DNA from: an uncultured Sutterella sp. | Lineage (GTDB): Bacteria > Pseudomonadota > Gammaproteobacteria > Burkholderiales > Burkholderiaceae_F | NCBI GenBank assembly: GCA_900542195.1 | Contig: UQNA01000032.1 | Span: forward strand, 1 to 32,618 | Length of the DNA: 32,618 nucleotides | Direction of reading: 5' to 3' | Shown here: positions 6,938 to 15,320 of the stretch, piece by piece | How the letters are laid out: each line of letters opens with the position of its first letter | Position numbering within the stretch: position 1 is the stretch's first letter | Made by a program: the position numbers and the translations under genes | The notes under the pieces: model-generated | The model's database searches: none | Told to the model about the DNA's origin: nothing | Seen by the model: the letters and a program-made list of their open reading frames with translations, nothing else

Positions 6938-8347
6938 ATGGCAGATCTAGTCATACGCGGCGGGAAAATTATTGATCCTAAGAATCATTTTTTTGGCATC
7001 GCAGATATTTTCATCGAAGACGGAAAAGTTATAGAGATCTCGAACTTTTCCTCGACTTCAACAAAGCAAGAATTGAATGCAGAGGGGAAAATAGTTATCC
7101 CCGGAATTATTGACATGCATACTCACATGAGGACGTTATTTGGACATCCACATGCTCAACGTATGGTTGCGCTCGCCGGTGTATGCACTGCTTTTGATTT
7201 AGCCGGCCCTATCGATAACATCCTTGACAGCATTGAGGAAAGCGGCGCTGGAATAAACATGGCGATATTGGAGGCAGCGAGTTATCCTCAGAGCCTTAGT
7301 ACAAGTCGTCCCGAAAAATCTCAACGAATCGGATTCATCAGACAATGTTTAGAGAAAGGGGCGTTAGGCATAAAGCTTCTAGGCGGCCATTTTCCTATGG
7401 ATGTGGATATTTCTCAGGCATTTATTGAGGACTGTAGCGAAGAGAGCGCCTGGGTAGCATGGCATGTCGGAAATACTCTTCACGGCTCTAACATTAAAGG
7501 GCTCAGAGACGCGGTCGATGCTGCCGGCAAACACTTTCTCCATATTGCCCACGTCAACAGTTACTGCAGAGCCCAAATTAGCGACGAAATCTCCGAAGCA
7601 TTAGAAGCCATTGAGTTGTTAAAAAGAAGTCCCAATCTGTTTTCAGAGTCGTATTTGTCAGACTTAAACGGGACGCGGCTTATTATCGAAAACGGCATCC
7701 CTCTGAGCAAAGTAACTATAACGTGTCTGCGAAAAAAAGGATACGAGCCTACTTATGAAGGCATGAAGAAATGCATCCTCGATGGTGAGGTTGGGGTTCT
7801 GAAAGACAACGGTATAGTCGGCGAGCTAGTTAGCGGCTCAGAAGGAGTGGAGTATTGGGAGTCCGTAGGGACGAAAGTTGCAGGTTCTTTTTCTGTTAAT
7901 CCTTCTGCGAGCAGATTCCTATTGGCTACTGCCAGGAGAAACAATGGAGCTTTTGTCGTTGATTCCTTCTCAACTGACGGAGGCTGTTATCCGCGAAATG
8001 TCATTGTGGAAAAAGGTTTGCTCTTGGTTAAGTTTGGAGCCCTCTCTCTGCCTGAGTTCGTTGTTAAATCAAGCCTGAACGCGGCCAATGCTCTTGGATT
8101 GCCTAATAAAGGTCATTTGGGCATAGGAGCTGACGCCGACATCACCGTTCTCGATTTAGAAAAAGAAAAAGCCTTTGCCACAGTAACAAACGGAGAAGTG
8201 ATTATGAAGGACGGCCGTGTTTTCGGAAAAGGTACGAGACTTATCTGCGATGAAAGAGGAAAAGATTATCTGAGTAAAAGAAAAATCCCGTTCTCGATTG
8301 CGGAGAGACTTTCTCTTCAAAGAATTGAAAATCGTTTTGTCCCATAA
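6938..8347 (+). CDS. Binuclear amidohydrolase (dihydroorotase/D-aminoacylase-like)
   Basis: A 469-residue amidohydrolase-superfamily enzyme that should hydrolyse a cyclic amide or N-acyl bond. It starts with the typical small beta-sandwich strand (MADLVIRGGKIIDPKNHFFG). The metal site is readable: HTH (H61, H63) in GIIDMHTHM, a candidate carboxylated lysine K146 in GIKLLGG, H176 in AWHVG, H202/H205 in HIAHVNS, and a late aspartate in DSFSTDGG (342-349). The C-terminal beta-sandwich returns in GIGADADITVLDL. GGAG lies just upstream of ATG 6938. The DcuC carrier gene follows by 33 bases, apparently in the same transcript. It is not a housekeeping PyrC in context; dihydroorotase, hydantoinase, enamidase or D-aminoacylase relatives all remain possible. 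Confidence 0.85.
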   Translation: MADLVIRGGKIIDPKNHFFGIADIFIEDGKVIEISNFSSTSTKQELNAEGKIVIPGIIDMHTHMRTLFGHPHAQRMVALAGVCTAFDLAGPIDNILDSIEESGAGINMAILEAASYPQSLSTSRPEKSQRIGFIRQCLEKGALGIKLLGGHFPMDVDISQAFIEDCSEESAWVAWHVGNTLHGSNIKGLRDAVDAAGKHFLHIAHVNSYCRAQISDEISEALEAIELLKRSPNLFSESYLSDLNGTRLIIENGIPLSKVTITCLRKKGYEPTYEGMKKCILDGEVGVLKDNGIVGELVSGSEGVEYWESVGTKVAGSFSVNPSASRFLLATARRNNGAFVVDSFSTDGGCYPRNVIVEKGLLLVKFGALSLPEFVVKSSLNAANALGLPNKGHLGIGADADITVLDLEKEKAFATVTNGEVIMKDGRVFGKGTRLICDERGKDYLSKRKIPFSIAERLSLQRIENRFVP

Positions 8348-8380
8348 AGAAAAAATACTTATAACCCAAGGAGTTTGCTT

Positions 8381-9769
8381 ATGTTTGGAATTATATGTGT
8401 CCTTATCGGCGTTATATTGGTCGGATATCTTATTGTCAAAAGATATTATGCGCCGTGGTCTCTGTTTTTAGTCGGTATTATTTTATTGGCCGTGATGGCA
8501 ACGATTTCTCCCGAACCCTTGCTTCACGGGGCAAAATCAGCAACAAAAAGTGCTTTTTTTGATGTAATCCAATATTTCACAAATCAATCTAAAAGCATCT
8601 TGGTTGGGTTAGGTCTCAACATCATGATTATTTCCGGTTTCGCTGATTATTTGGACAAGATCGGAGCTACTCGTTCCATGGTTGAGATAGCTGCGAAGCC
8701 CTTAAGCTATGTAAAGTCTCCTTATCTTTTACTGGCGTTAGCCTATGCGTTAGGACAGTTAATTAACGTATTTATTCCTTCTGCAGTGGGCTTAGGGGTC
8801 TTGATGATGCTGATGGTTTATCCGCTTCTCATCTCTGTAGGATGCTCCAATGTGGCAGCTGTAGCTTGCATTATTACAATGTCCGCCCTTGATTTAGGAC
8901 CCGCTTCAGCTAACTCAATCCTCACAGCAAAACTCGCTTCAATTTCTCCGATGGAGTACTTTGTTGACGGACAAATTCCTGTGGCCATCGTTACAGTTAT
9001 AGCAGTAGCAGCAACTCACTTCTTTTACCAGAAATTCATGGATAAAAGAGATCTTGCCTCGGGCAAATTAACAACGAAAGACTTTGAATTGCACAGTGAA
9101 TTTGAAGTCAAGGACGAGCGAAAGTCCGCTCCCAAGATTTACGCACTCTTCCCGGTTCTTCCTATTGTTTTGCTCTTTATTTTCTCCAAGTTTGTGTACA
9201 GCGGGTACAGAGTAGAGTTGGCTACTGCCATGATGACATGTACTCTGTTTTCATTCTTAGTTGATTGCCTTTACACGCGTGATTTCAGAAAATCATGTGA
9301 AAACATAAAGTCTTTCTTCTCGGGCATGGGGAGAGTGTTTGCCTCTACCGTATCCTTGATTATCTGCGCAGGCGTCTTTGCTGACGGCCTGAAAGCCACA
9401 GGCGGCATTACTACAATTATTAACGCTGCGGCCTCGATGGAAGGGACCGGTGGAATGATTATGCTGCTTGTCATGTGCGGCATTATGATTCTGGCATCCT
9501 TTGTTACCGGATCCGGAAATGCTGCATTCTTCGCATTCTCTTCCCTTCTTCCGACAGCCGCCAAATCTGTTGGATGGGATATCCTCGTAATGGCTTGCCC
9601 TGTTCAATTGGTTGCCGGCATTGCTCGTTCCATGTCTCCAATTGCCGGCGTTACGATTTCCGTCGCAAAAATTGCGAATGTTTCGCCCTTTGCAGCTGTA
9701 GCAAGAACAATTCCTCCAATGATTGTTGGCACGATGGTTTCAATAGCCGCCTCTTTTGTCTTTCTTTAA
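8381..9769 (+). CDS. C4-dicarboxylate carrier, DcuC family
   Basis: A 462-residue inner-membrane protein with about 12 hydrophobic segments, of the DcuC/anaerobic C4-dicarboxylate carrier type; family members exchange or export succinate, fumarate and related acids under anaerobic growth. Typical segments are ALAYALGQLINVFIPSAVGL, a SALDLGPASANS loop, FVTGSGNAAFFAFSSLLP, and the late GIARSMSPIAGVTISVAKIA. The true start is ATG 8381, 7 bases after AAGGAG; the frame reaches TTG 8375 only. It lies 33 bases after the amidohydrolase, implying that the pathway imports its substrate or exports a C4 product. Confidence 0.88.
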   Translation: MFGIICVLIGVILVGYLIVKRYYAPWSLFLVGIILLAVMATISPEPLLHGAKSATKSAFFDVIQYFTNQSKSILVGLGLNIMIISGFADYLDKIGATRSMVEIAAKPLSYVKSPYLLLALAYALGQLINVFIPSAVGLGVLMMLMVYPLLISVGCSNVAAVACIITMSALDLGPASANSILTAKLASISPMEYFVDGQIPVAIVTVIAVAATHFFYQKFMDKRDLASGKLTTKDFELHSEFEVKDERKSAPKIYALFPVLPIVLLFIFSKFVYSGYRVELATAMMTCTLFSFLVDCLYTRDFRKSCENIKSFFSGMGRVFASTVSLIICAGVFADGLKATGGITTIINAAASMEGTGGMIMLLVMCGIMILASFVTGSGNAAFFAFSSLLPTAAKSVGWDILVMACPVQLVAGIARSMSPIAGVTISVAKIANVSPFAAVARTIPPMIVGTMVSIAASFVFL

Positions 9770-9785
9770 GATTTAAGATTGAGAA

Positions 9786-9820
9786 CATGGGAGCTGACGG
9801 GCAAAAGTCCGGCTCCCATG
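9786..9820 (+). terminator. Strong hairpin after the DcuC gene
   Basis: CATGGGAGC and GCTCCCATG form a perfect 9-base-pair stem with inner CGG/CCG pairing, 16 bases past the stop. It lacks a clear T-tract (ATTTGATCTTCT follows), so it may act as a weak terminator or 3' stabiliser. Confidence 0.55.
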
Positions 9821-9975
9821 ATTTGATCTTCTTAAAGCTCAGAACGCCTTGCTTGCTGTGAATCCTGGAGAATTTAGAACGGTTCAGGTGCCCATTCAAG
9901 GCTAACCGGCTAATGCCTCTACACCTTATTTTGGTATCAATAGGATTGAAGCAACAAGCAAGTTTCTTTTCCGGA

Positions 9976-10003
9976 TTGACTTTCCGGCGGATTGGATTAA
10001 AGT
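9976..10003 (+). promoter_or_regulatory. Possible sigma-70 promoter for mdaB
   Basis: TTGACT at 9976-9981 and TAAAGT at 9998-10003 are separated by 16 bases, just ahead of AAGGAG and the mdaB start. The -10 is a modest match. The 258-base stretch 9770-10027 holds no gene. Confidence 0.4.
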
Positions 10004-10027
10004 TTTTAAATCAAAGGAGCGTTGAAG

Positions 10028-10609
10028 ATGTCAAAGAAAAAAGTTCTTATTCTTGATTGCGGATGCCAAAATTTTGACCAAGGCGGAAAGCTCAATCATT
10101 ACTATTCTGATTTAGCGATGAAAGAGCTGGATAAGATGGGCCACGAAGTTCAGATCTCACTCATTGGCGGCAGTTGGGAAATCGCTGCTGAAGTTGAAAA
10201 AATTCAATGGGCCGATGTAATAATTGTTCAAACACCCGGCTGGTGGATGAGCACCCCGTGGGAATTCAAGAAATATCAGGACGAAGTTTTTGTTCAGCCA
10301 GGTATTGTCGGCACAGACGGTCGTCATCATGGCGATCCATCCGTTGGTTATGGCACAGGCGGCATTCTTACAGATAAAAAGTACATGCTGAGCTCAACAT
10401 GGAATGCACCAAAAGCTGCCTTTGATAAGAAAGATGATTTCTTCGGCGGTGTTGGGATCGACGGCGTTCTCTTACCGGTCCATAAAGCGTTCCAATTCTT
10501 AGGAATGAAGCCTCTTCCAAGCTTCATGGCTAACGATGTCTTGAAGAATCCTACACTAGAGGAAGATACAAAACGCTTTAAAGAGCATTTAAAAAAGGTC
10601 TTTGGTTAA
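10028..10609 (+). CDS. mdaB: MdaB-type NAD(P)H quinone oxidoreductase
   Basis: A 193-residue flavodoxin-fold oxidoreductase, the same length as E. coli MdaB, which reduces quinones with NADPH and FAD and protects against oxidative stress. The pattern is very close to MdaB throughout: WADVIIVQTPGWWMSTPWEF, KKYQDEVF, GRHHGDPSVGYGTGGILTDK, KYMLSSTWNAPKAAFDKKD, FFGGVGIDGVLLPVHKAFQF, and LGMKPLPSFMANDVLKNP. ATG 10028 follows AAGGAG; an alternative TTG at 10022 is less likely. A strong terminator follows, so it is a one-gene unit. Confidence 0.93.
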   Translation: MSKKKVLILDCGCQNFDQGGKLNHYYSDLAMKELDKMGHEVQISLIGGSWEIAAEVEKIQWADVIIVQTPGWWMSTPWEFKKYQDEVFVQPGIVGTDGRHHGDPSVGYGTGGILTDKKYMLSSTWNAPKAAFDKKDDFFGGVGIDGVLLPVHKAFQFLGMKPLPSFMANDVLKNPTLEEDTKRFKEHLKKVFG

Positions 10610-10638
10610 TTATCTAAAGCCAATAACCTTTCATAGGA

Positions 10639-10676
10639 AAAACGCCGTTCAGTTAGACTTCGCGGCGTTTTTTCTT
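10639..10676 (+). terminator. Rho-independent terminator of mdaB
   Basis: AAAACGCCG and CGGCGTTTT pair around a 15-base loop, followed by TTTCTTTT. A clear intrinsic terminator. Confidence 0.9.
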
Positions 10677-10904
10677 TTGCTCATGAGTATTTAGAGTTGT
10701 CCAGTCACGAGAACTCTCTTCCCTCCCTTCTTTTAGATCTCCAATTTCATTGATTCAAGCTCTAGTACACGGTTAAGATTCTCTGCTGTTTGAGTTAGCT
10801 CAAGGCCAAGGTCGCTCTTGTCTTTGGAGTACTTCTTGCGGATCTCATTAACCATAAGCCGCGAAGAATTGACTACAATTATTGGATGATTCAATGGAGA
10901 AGAA

Positions 10905-12026
10905 ATGGTGATGAGTGAGCTTCCTTTGCCGCTATTTGCGTCAGCAGGTTCGCTGAACACTCAACCGCTTCAAAAAGTTTTTAAAAGAACAACGGCTGCC
11001 TACAAATTCCTTTGGTTCTTAGCCATCTTGGATGTTGTCAAAGAATCAGATCCAAGCACCGCCGGTAATCTTATATTTTCCACTCAAGACATCTGCGCCA
11101 GAATGGTTGCGAAGTCTTGGATCCCAACCCAACGCTTTAAATTGTCTTTCGGATGTTGGGACAGTATGACAAAGGTCATCGAGGCGTTGAAGAATCCCGT
11201 GAACGGTTTTCCGTTCAGCGTGAAGTATAGGGAACCAGAAGCTCTAAAAGCACTTGAGGCATTCGCCAAAGTTAATCCGAAAAACTTTCAAAAAATTATT
11301 TTTAATCCATTGATTCAGGAAGTGTCCTTTCGTTTTTTGAATGCGTGGCGTTCGAAATCCGCAGAAGGTTTGAAAGAATCTATCAGAGGTGCAACTTCCG
11401 GCGAGCCTTATTCTTTTCCCAACGGAAATTGGAATTCCATTGAAGTACCAAGCCAATGGGCAGCGTTTTTTCGAAAGAATTATTCGCTCCTGAAAGACTT
11501 TACCTATTGGAACTTCGCTGACTTCCTCCAAGCCAGAAATACAGCGGTACCGGGCCTTGTTAAAAAATTTGAACTTCCAGCTTCCAGATTAAGTCTTGAT
11601 TCGCAGAGAAAATTTTGGCTTTCTTACCTGAATTCAGAGCAAGTTACAACCGACATCTACGGTCACGAGTTCACAGCTGACAGTTTTGCTCTGGATCACT
11701 TCTTACCATGGACATTCGTCGTCCACAATCAAATCTGGAACTTAACTCCAATGGAGAAAAGTCTCAATTCCTCGAAAAGCGATTTGATTCCTGATGAAGC
11801 TTTTGTTGCTCCCTTAGCGCGTCAGCATCAAAGTCTTGTTAAATACCACTACCGCACAGACCCAAACAAATCTAAGGATTTCTTTGAGGAGTATGAAAAT
11901 TTCTTTGGAATAAGCATTGCGGATTTTGTTTCGGCTTCTGATACATTCGTTATCGACAAGTATAAGGAGCATGTCGATCCTTTGGCTAAAACGGCAATAA
12001 ACATGGGCTTTCAGTTATGGCAATAG
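10905..12026 (+). CDS. HNH endonuclease-like protein of unknown role
   Basis: A 373-residue protein whose only recognised part is a C-terminal HNH (beta-beta-alpha-metal) nuclease motif: D264-H265 in ALDHFLPWTF, N279 in NQIWNLTPMEKS, and N288/K291 in LNSSKSD. The first 250 or so residues are aromatic-rich and alpha/beta in character with no family I recognise; they may provide target recognition. ATG 10905 has GGAG five bases upstream. The 3' end overlaps the HIT gene by 10 bases in another frame, so the two are surely co-translated. It sits between housekeeping genes without a transposase. A nucleic-acid cleaving role, perhaps in defence, is inference from the motif and the pairing. Confidence 0.75.
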   Translation: MVMSELPLPLFASAGSLNTQPLQKVFKRTTAAYKFLWFLAILDVVKESDPSTAGNLIFSTQDICARMVAKSWIPTQRFKLSFGCWDSMTKVIEALKNPVNGFPFSVKYREPEALKALEAFAKVNPKNFQKIIFNPLIQEVSFRFLNAWRSKSAEGLKESIRGATSGEPYSFPNGNWNSIEVPSQWAAFFRKNYSLLKDFTYWNFADFLQARNTAVPGLVKKFELPASRLSLDSQRKFWLSYLNSEQVTTDIYGHEFTADSFALDHFLPWTFVVHNQIWNLTPMEKSLNSSKSDLIPDEAFVAPLARQHQSLVKYHYRTDPNKSKDFFEEYENFFGISIADFVSASDTFVIDKYKEHVDPLAKTAINMGFQLWQ

Positions 12027-12406
12027 ATGTTAATAATCCCTGTCTTTTTTGCAATCTGCCGAAAAATCTTCCGATTCAAGCGGAAAATGATTTGGCATTT
12101 GCCGTCTATGACGGCTTTCCGGTAAGTCCGGGACATGTGTTGGTAATACCAAAACGGCATGTGGCTAATTACTTTTATTTAACTTCTGACGAGCTCAAAG
12201 CAATCCAAGATCTGCTGCTTATCATGAAAAGCCAAGTAGATGAAAAATTTCATCCGGACGGATACAACGTGGGAGTTAATGTAGGAGAGCCTGCAGGCCA
12301 ATCTGTTTTTCATGTCCATGTACATCTGATACCGAGATATAAAGGAGACGTCGCAAATCCTCGCGGCGGTATTCGAGGCGTCATACCTTCAAAACAAAAG
12401 TATTGA
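12017..12406 (+). CDS. HIT family nucleotide hydrolase/transferase
   Basis: A 129-residue histidine-triad protein. HIT enzymes split nucleotide phosphoramidates, dinucleoside polyphosphates or nucleotidyl adducts. The active-site triad is HVHVHLIP (H99, H101, H103), preceded by GEPAGQSVFH. The N-terminal CLFC (C9, C12) is the usual zinc-knuckle half of the family, and FPVSPGHVLVIPKRHVANYF is also canonical. It has no strong ribosome binding site and starts inside the HNH gene, so its translation is probably coupled to that of the nuclease. In housekeeping contexts HIT proteins are HinT- or Ap4A-hydrolase-like; here the overlap suggests a dedicated partner of the nuclease, for example repairing or removing a nucleotidyl adduct. 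Confidence 0.93.
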   Translation: MAIDVNNPCLFCNLPKNLPIQAENDLAFAVYDGFPVSPGHVLVIPKRHVANYFYLTSDELKAIQDLLLIMKSQVDEKFHPDGYNVGVNVGEPAGQSVFHVHVHLIPRYKGDVANPRGGIRGVIPSKQKY

Positions 12407-12472
12407 TAGAACAGAGCTTACGCTTCCAAGTTTAAGTATCTGTGTTTGCCTTCTGCCATCGTCTTTGACAGC

Positions 12473-12883
12473 TTATCTTTTGTTACTTGACCTAGGATAC
12501 AGCGCCAGTTCCACAAGATTTCTATCGGGATCTCGCAGGTAGATTGATGTCATCGAACCTTTTCTTCCGTGTCTTTCGACAGGAGCGGAAACAACGTTCA
12601 GACCTTGGGTTCTGAGCTCTTCTTCAATTTTTTGCAATGGCTCATCTGTCAAGATTTCAATGCAAAAATCTCCGGTTCCAGGCTCCGCCAAAGCAGCCTT
12701 TGGTTCTAATTCTTGGCCTTTGATATGAAGGTTGATTTTGAATGCAGGCGCAAGAATTTCATATCTTGCACCGTCTTTACGAACTTCAAATCCCAATTTT
12801 GAATAGAAATTCACCATCTCGTTGGGCTGAGACGTTGTAAGAACAAAGTGGTCCAAGGATTGCAGAGAAAAAAGCGCTTCCAT
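12473..12883 (-). CDS. VOC (glyoxalase-like) family protein
   Basis: A 136-residue single-domain protein of the vicinal oxygen chelate superfamily, with the paired beta-alpha-beta-beta-beta modules: LDHFVLTTSQPNEMVNFYSK at the start and SIYLRDPDRNLVELALYP at the end. Metal-ligand positions are H12 in LDHF, a mid-protein GDFCIE segment and the terminal E of NLVELALY. It resembles small glyoxalase-like proteins of unassigned substrate. It is convergent with the HIT gene and lies downstream of lysC, from which it is separated by a strong terminator, so it may be transcribed by read-through or from a weak promoter in the short gap. Confidence 0.85.
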   Translation of the reverse strand: MEALFSLQSLDHFVLTTSQPNEMVNFYSKLGFEVRKDGARYEILAPAFKINLHIKGQELEPKAALAEPGTGDFCIEILTDEPLQKIEEELRTQGLNVVSAPVERHGRKGSMTSIYLRDPDRNLVELALYPRSSNKR

Positions 12884-12896
12884 TTTTTGCTGGCAT

Positions 12897-12944
12897 AAAA
12901 AAGGACTGCGGAGAAATCTTTAGAAGAAGATCCTCGAGCAGTCC
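12897..12944 (-). terminator. Rho-independent terminator of lysC
   Basis: On the minus strand GGACTGC and GCAGTCC pair with a nested ATCTT/AAGAT stem between them, followed by TTTTTT. It lies 18 bases past the lysC stop. Confidence 0.85.
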
Positions 12945-12961
12945 CGGCTCTTTAAAAAGAA

Positions 12962-14227
12962 TTATTCCATGGCGGTTGGAGCCTTATCTAAGCCGAATGC
13001 TTTATGAAGGGCTCTAACGGCAAGTTCCATGTATTTTTCGTCGACAACGATAGATGTGCGGATTTCGGAAGTAGAAATCATCTTAATGTTGATGTTTTCT
13101 TCTGCCAATACTTTGAACATCTTAGCTGCGACACCGGCATGACTTCTCATACCGATACCAACGCAAGAAATCTTAGCGATGGAAGCGTCGGTAAGGATGC
13201 CGTCTTCTTCAAGGTACGGGCTAACTTCGCTTTCAATAACACGGATAGCTTTATCCAGGTCGTTGCGGTTAACTGTGAAGCTGAAGTCGGTCAAGCCGTT
13301 TTTAGCGGCGTTCTGAACAATCATGTCAACTTCGATATTAGCTTCAGCAACGCTACCTAAAATCTTATAAGCGATGCCGGGGATATCAGGTACGTGCGGG
13401 AGTGTGATTTTTGCTTCATCGCGGCTGAATGCGATGCCGGAAACAACAACTTTTTCCATTTTCGGATCTTCCTCAAAAGTGATTAGGGTGCCAGAGTTTG
13501 CTTCTTCTTCGACTGGAATGTCAGGGTCTGTAAGGCTAGAGAGAACTCTAGTCGGAACCTTATATTTACCAGCGAATTCAACGCTTCGAATTTGAAGAAC
13601 TTTAGAGCCTAAAGAAGCCATTTCAAGAATTTCTTCAAAAGCCACTACATCCATTCTTCTTGCATCACTAACCACGCGCGGGTCAGTTGTGTAAATACCG
13701 TCCACATCGGTAAAGATTAAGCATTCGTCAGCTTTCAAAGCAGCTGCGATAGCAACAGCGGAAGTATCGGAACCGCCGCGGCCTAATGTAGTAATGTTTC
13801 CCTCTTCGTCGCAGCCTTGGAAACCGGCGACGATAACGGCATTGCCTTCTTCCAGATCTGAAAGAATACGGTGAGCATCGATTTCTTTAATTCTGGCTTT
13901 TGTGAAAGCGCTGTCGGTCAAAACTTTAACTTGCGGACCTGTGTAGCTCTTAGCCTTTTTACCAATAGCCTTGAGAGCCATGGAAAGAAGACCGATAGTT
14001 ACCTGTTCACCGGTAGAGGCCACAACGTCCAGCTCTCTAGGGTCAGGATTTTTTTGAATTTCCTTTGCCAAACCGATCAGGCGGTTAGTTTCTCCGCTCA
14101 TTGCAGAGACAACAACGACAACCTGATGTCCGGCGTTTTGCCATTTAGCGATTCTTCGTGCGACATTCTTGATACGCTCAACGCTGCCCACAGAAGTACC
14201 GCCATATTTTTGAACAATCAATGCCAT
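12962..14227 (-). CDS. lysC: Aspartate kinase
   Basis: A 421-residue aspartokinase, which phosphorylates aspartate in the first step of the lysine, threonine and methionine pathways. It begins MALIVQKYGGTSVGSVERIK, with the KYGGTS motif, continues through VVVSAMSGETNRLIGLA, TGEQVTIGLLSMAL, and FQGCDEEGNITTLGRGGSDT, and ends with two ACT domains (about 265-415) that usually bind lysine or threonine for feedback control. The frame extends 13 codons upstream to 14266, but MALIVQKYGG at 14227 matches the family start. It is a monofunctional enzyme of normal length, with its own terminator. Confidence 0.97.
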   Translation of the reverse strand: MALIVQKYGGTSVGSVERIKNVARRIAKWQNAGHQVVVVVSAMSGETNRLIGLAKEIQKNPDPRELDVVASTGEQVTIGLLSMALKAIGKKAKSYTGPQVKVLTDSAFTKARIKEIDAHRILSDLEEGNAVIVAGFQGCDEEGNITTLGRGGSDTSAVAIAAALKADECLIFTDVDGIYTTDPRVVSDARRMDVVAFEEILEMASLGSKVLQIRSVEFAGKYKVPTRVLSSLTDPDIPVEEEANSGTLITFEEDPKMEKVVVSGIAFSRDEAKITLPHVPDIPGIAYKILGSVAEANIEVDMIVQNAAKNGLTDFSFTVNRNDLDKAIRVIESEVSPYLEEDGILTDASIAKISCVGIGMRSHAGVAAKMFKVLAEENINIKMISTSEIRTSIVVDEKYMELAVRALHKAFGLDKAPTAME

Positions 14228-14335
14228 TTCTTTTGATCTCGATGGGTTAAAAACAAGTCCTTCCAACTTTCGTCAATGTTTAGACTTCAGTAATAATTTA
14301 TAGGATTTTTTACAGATTATTGCCATTTGCTTGTA

Positions 14336-14674
14336 TTAATTGATGAAGAGCTTATGAATTAACAGGAGCAATCCCAAAAATAGGCAACATAAATCCAGCA
14401 AGCAGAACAAAATAATCCCCGTCTTCAGCCACTTGGAAACAGAAGACGTAATACTTACCACGATAGAAGAGACGGCATAGACGAAATTCCAAAGATAAAA
14501 GCCTGCAGCCGCTATCAAGAGAAGAATTCCTGCCCAAAAATCCGAGGGTGTAGCGTACCGAACGAGAGCAAGAACGGCTACGACAACCATTGCCCAACAA
14601 ATGCTGCCAAGAATAAGTCTCTTGACGAATACCTTATATAAGTAAGATGCAGCGAGTATTGAATTATCTGACAT
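14336..14674 (-). CDS. Small integral membrane protein, unknown
   Basis: A 112-residue protein with three strongly hydrophobic spans: about residues 20-40 (LILGSICWAMVVVAVLALVR), 46-75 (FWAGILLLIAAAGFYLWNFV onward), and 85-108 (TGIILFCLLDLCCLFLGLLL). Short charged N- and C-termini suggest a compact inner-membrane protein. It overlaps the end of the upstream gene by 11 bases, implying coupled translation with the VOC-like protein. No family recognised, and no catalytic motif is visible. Confidence 0.65.
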   Translation of the reverse strand: MSDNSILAASYLYKVFVKRLILGSICWAMVVVAVLALVRYATPSDFWAGILLLIAAAGFYLWNFVYAVSSIVVSITSSVSKWLKTGIILFCLLDLCCLFLGLLLLIHKLFIN

Positions 14675-15320
14675 AGTTTTGTTTCTTTAGAATAATTTGA
14701 TTGTTAGCCGGATCTTTGAGCAAAACAGCTCTAACTGCCTCGCCTCCCGGGATAAGAATTTCGATTAATTCGTTATGCAGTCCTTTAGCATGTAACTGAC
14801 AGCTTAACGCCAAAATATTGTTTTCCGTTGCGATATCGAAGTAAAAAGAGCATGGTTTAGAGTCTTCCAACGGCTGAGGCCCGGGTGTTCTTTGCATGAC
14901 ACGAAGCCTCATGCCGCAGAGCTTAATATCTAAGCCGTCTTCGGCCGCTTTGATTTCCGCACCCAGCTTACGGTAAAACATCGCAAAATGATCCACATCG
15001 TCAACCCAAACGACATTGCCCAGGAACTCTTTAAATTCAAATAAGTCCTGAATAGATTGGGTAAGACGGCTGGCCAGAACCGCTTTCGTTCCCGCAAGAA
15101 CAATATCGCCCTGCTTTAAATTAGGACGCTTTTGGAGATAGTCATCATTTAGAACAATCTTGTCTCCGATGACTTTACCCACAGGAATTCTGTAAAGCGG
15201 TTTAGACCGTTTATTAACAGGGTCCCAAACGTTCTTGTATTCGTAGACGTACCTGCTTGTACGCACCTTCTGAACGACAAAGTTAACTTGCGAGATGTCT
15301 TCTTCCACAGCGTTATTCAA
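14664..15320 (-). CDS. VOC-like protein with transposase-like N-terminal segment
   Basis: A 218-residue protein of two unlike parts. Residues about 15-55 (SRYVYEYKNVWDPVNKRSKP then IPVGKVIGDKIVL) resemble the N-terminus of DDE transposases that start 'tYVYE..sYWDkekk.sr.kr..iGKld..tGei'. Residues about 95-215 resemble a VOC/glyoxalase-like domain (LGNVVWVDDVDHFAMFYRKLG, SFYFDIATENN, and VRAVLLKDPANNQIILKKQ). No DDE residues follow the first part. The only upstream in-frame starts are TTG 15320 or GTG 15308, with a stop just before, and no good ribosome binding site. It overlaps the small membrane gene. Function unknown; the chimera reading is inference. Confidence 0.6.
   Translation of the reverse strand: MNNAVEEDISQVNFVVQKVRTSRYVYEYKNVWDPVNKRSKPLYRIPVGKVIGDKIVLNDDYLQKRPNLKQGDIVLAGTKAVLASRLTQSIQDLFEFKEFLGNVVWVDDVDHFAMFYRKLGAEIKAAEDGLDIKLCGMRLRVMQRTPGPQPLEDSKPCSFYFDIATENNILALSCQLHAKGLHNELIEILIPGGEAVRAVLLKDPANNQIILKKQNYVR

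Noticed and set aside
10733..10960. 75-residue minus-strand frame upstream of the HNH gene
   Set aside because: It begins inside the HNH coding region and has no ribosome site or recognised family, though a small divergent gene cannot be wholly excluded.
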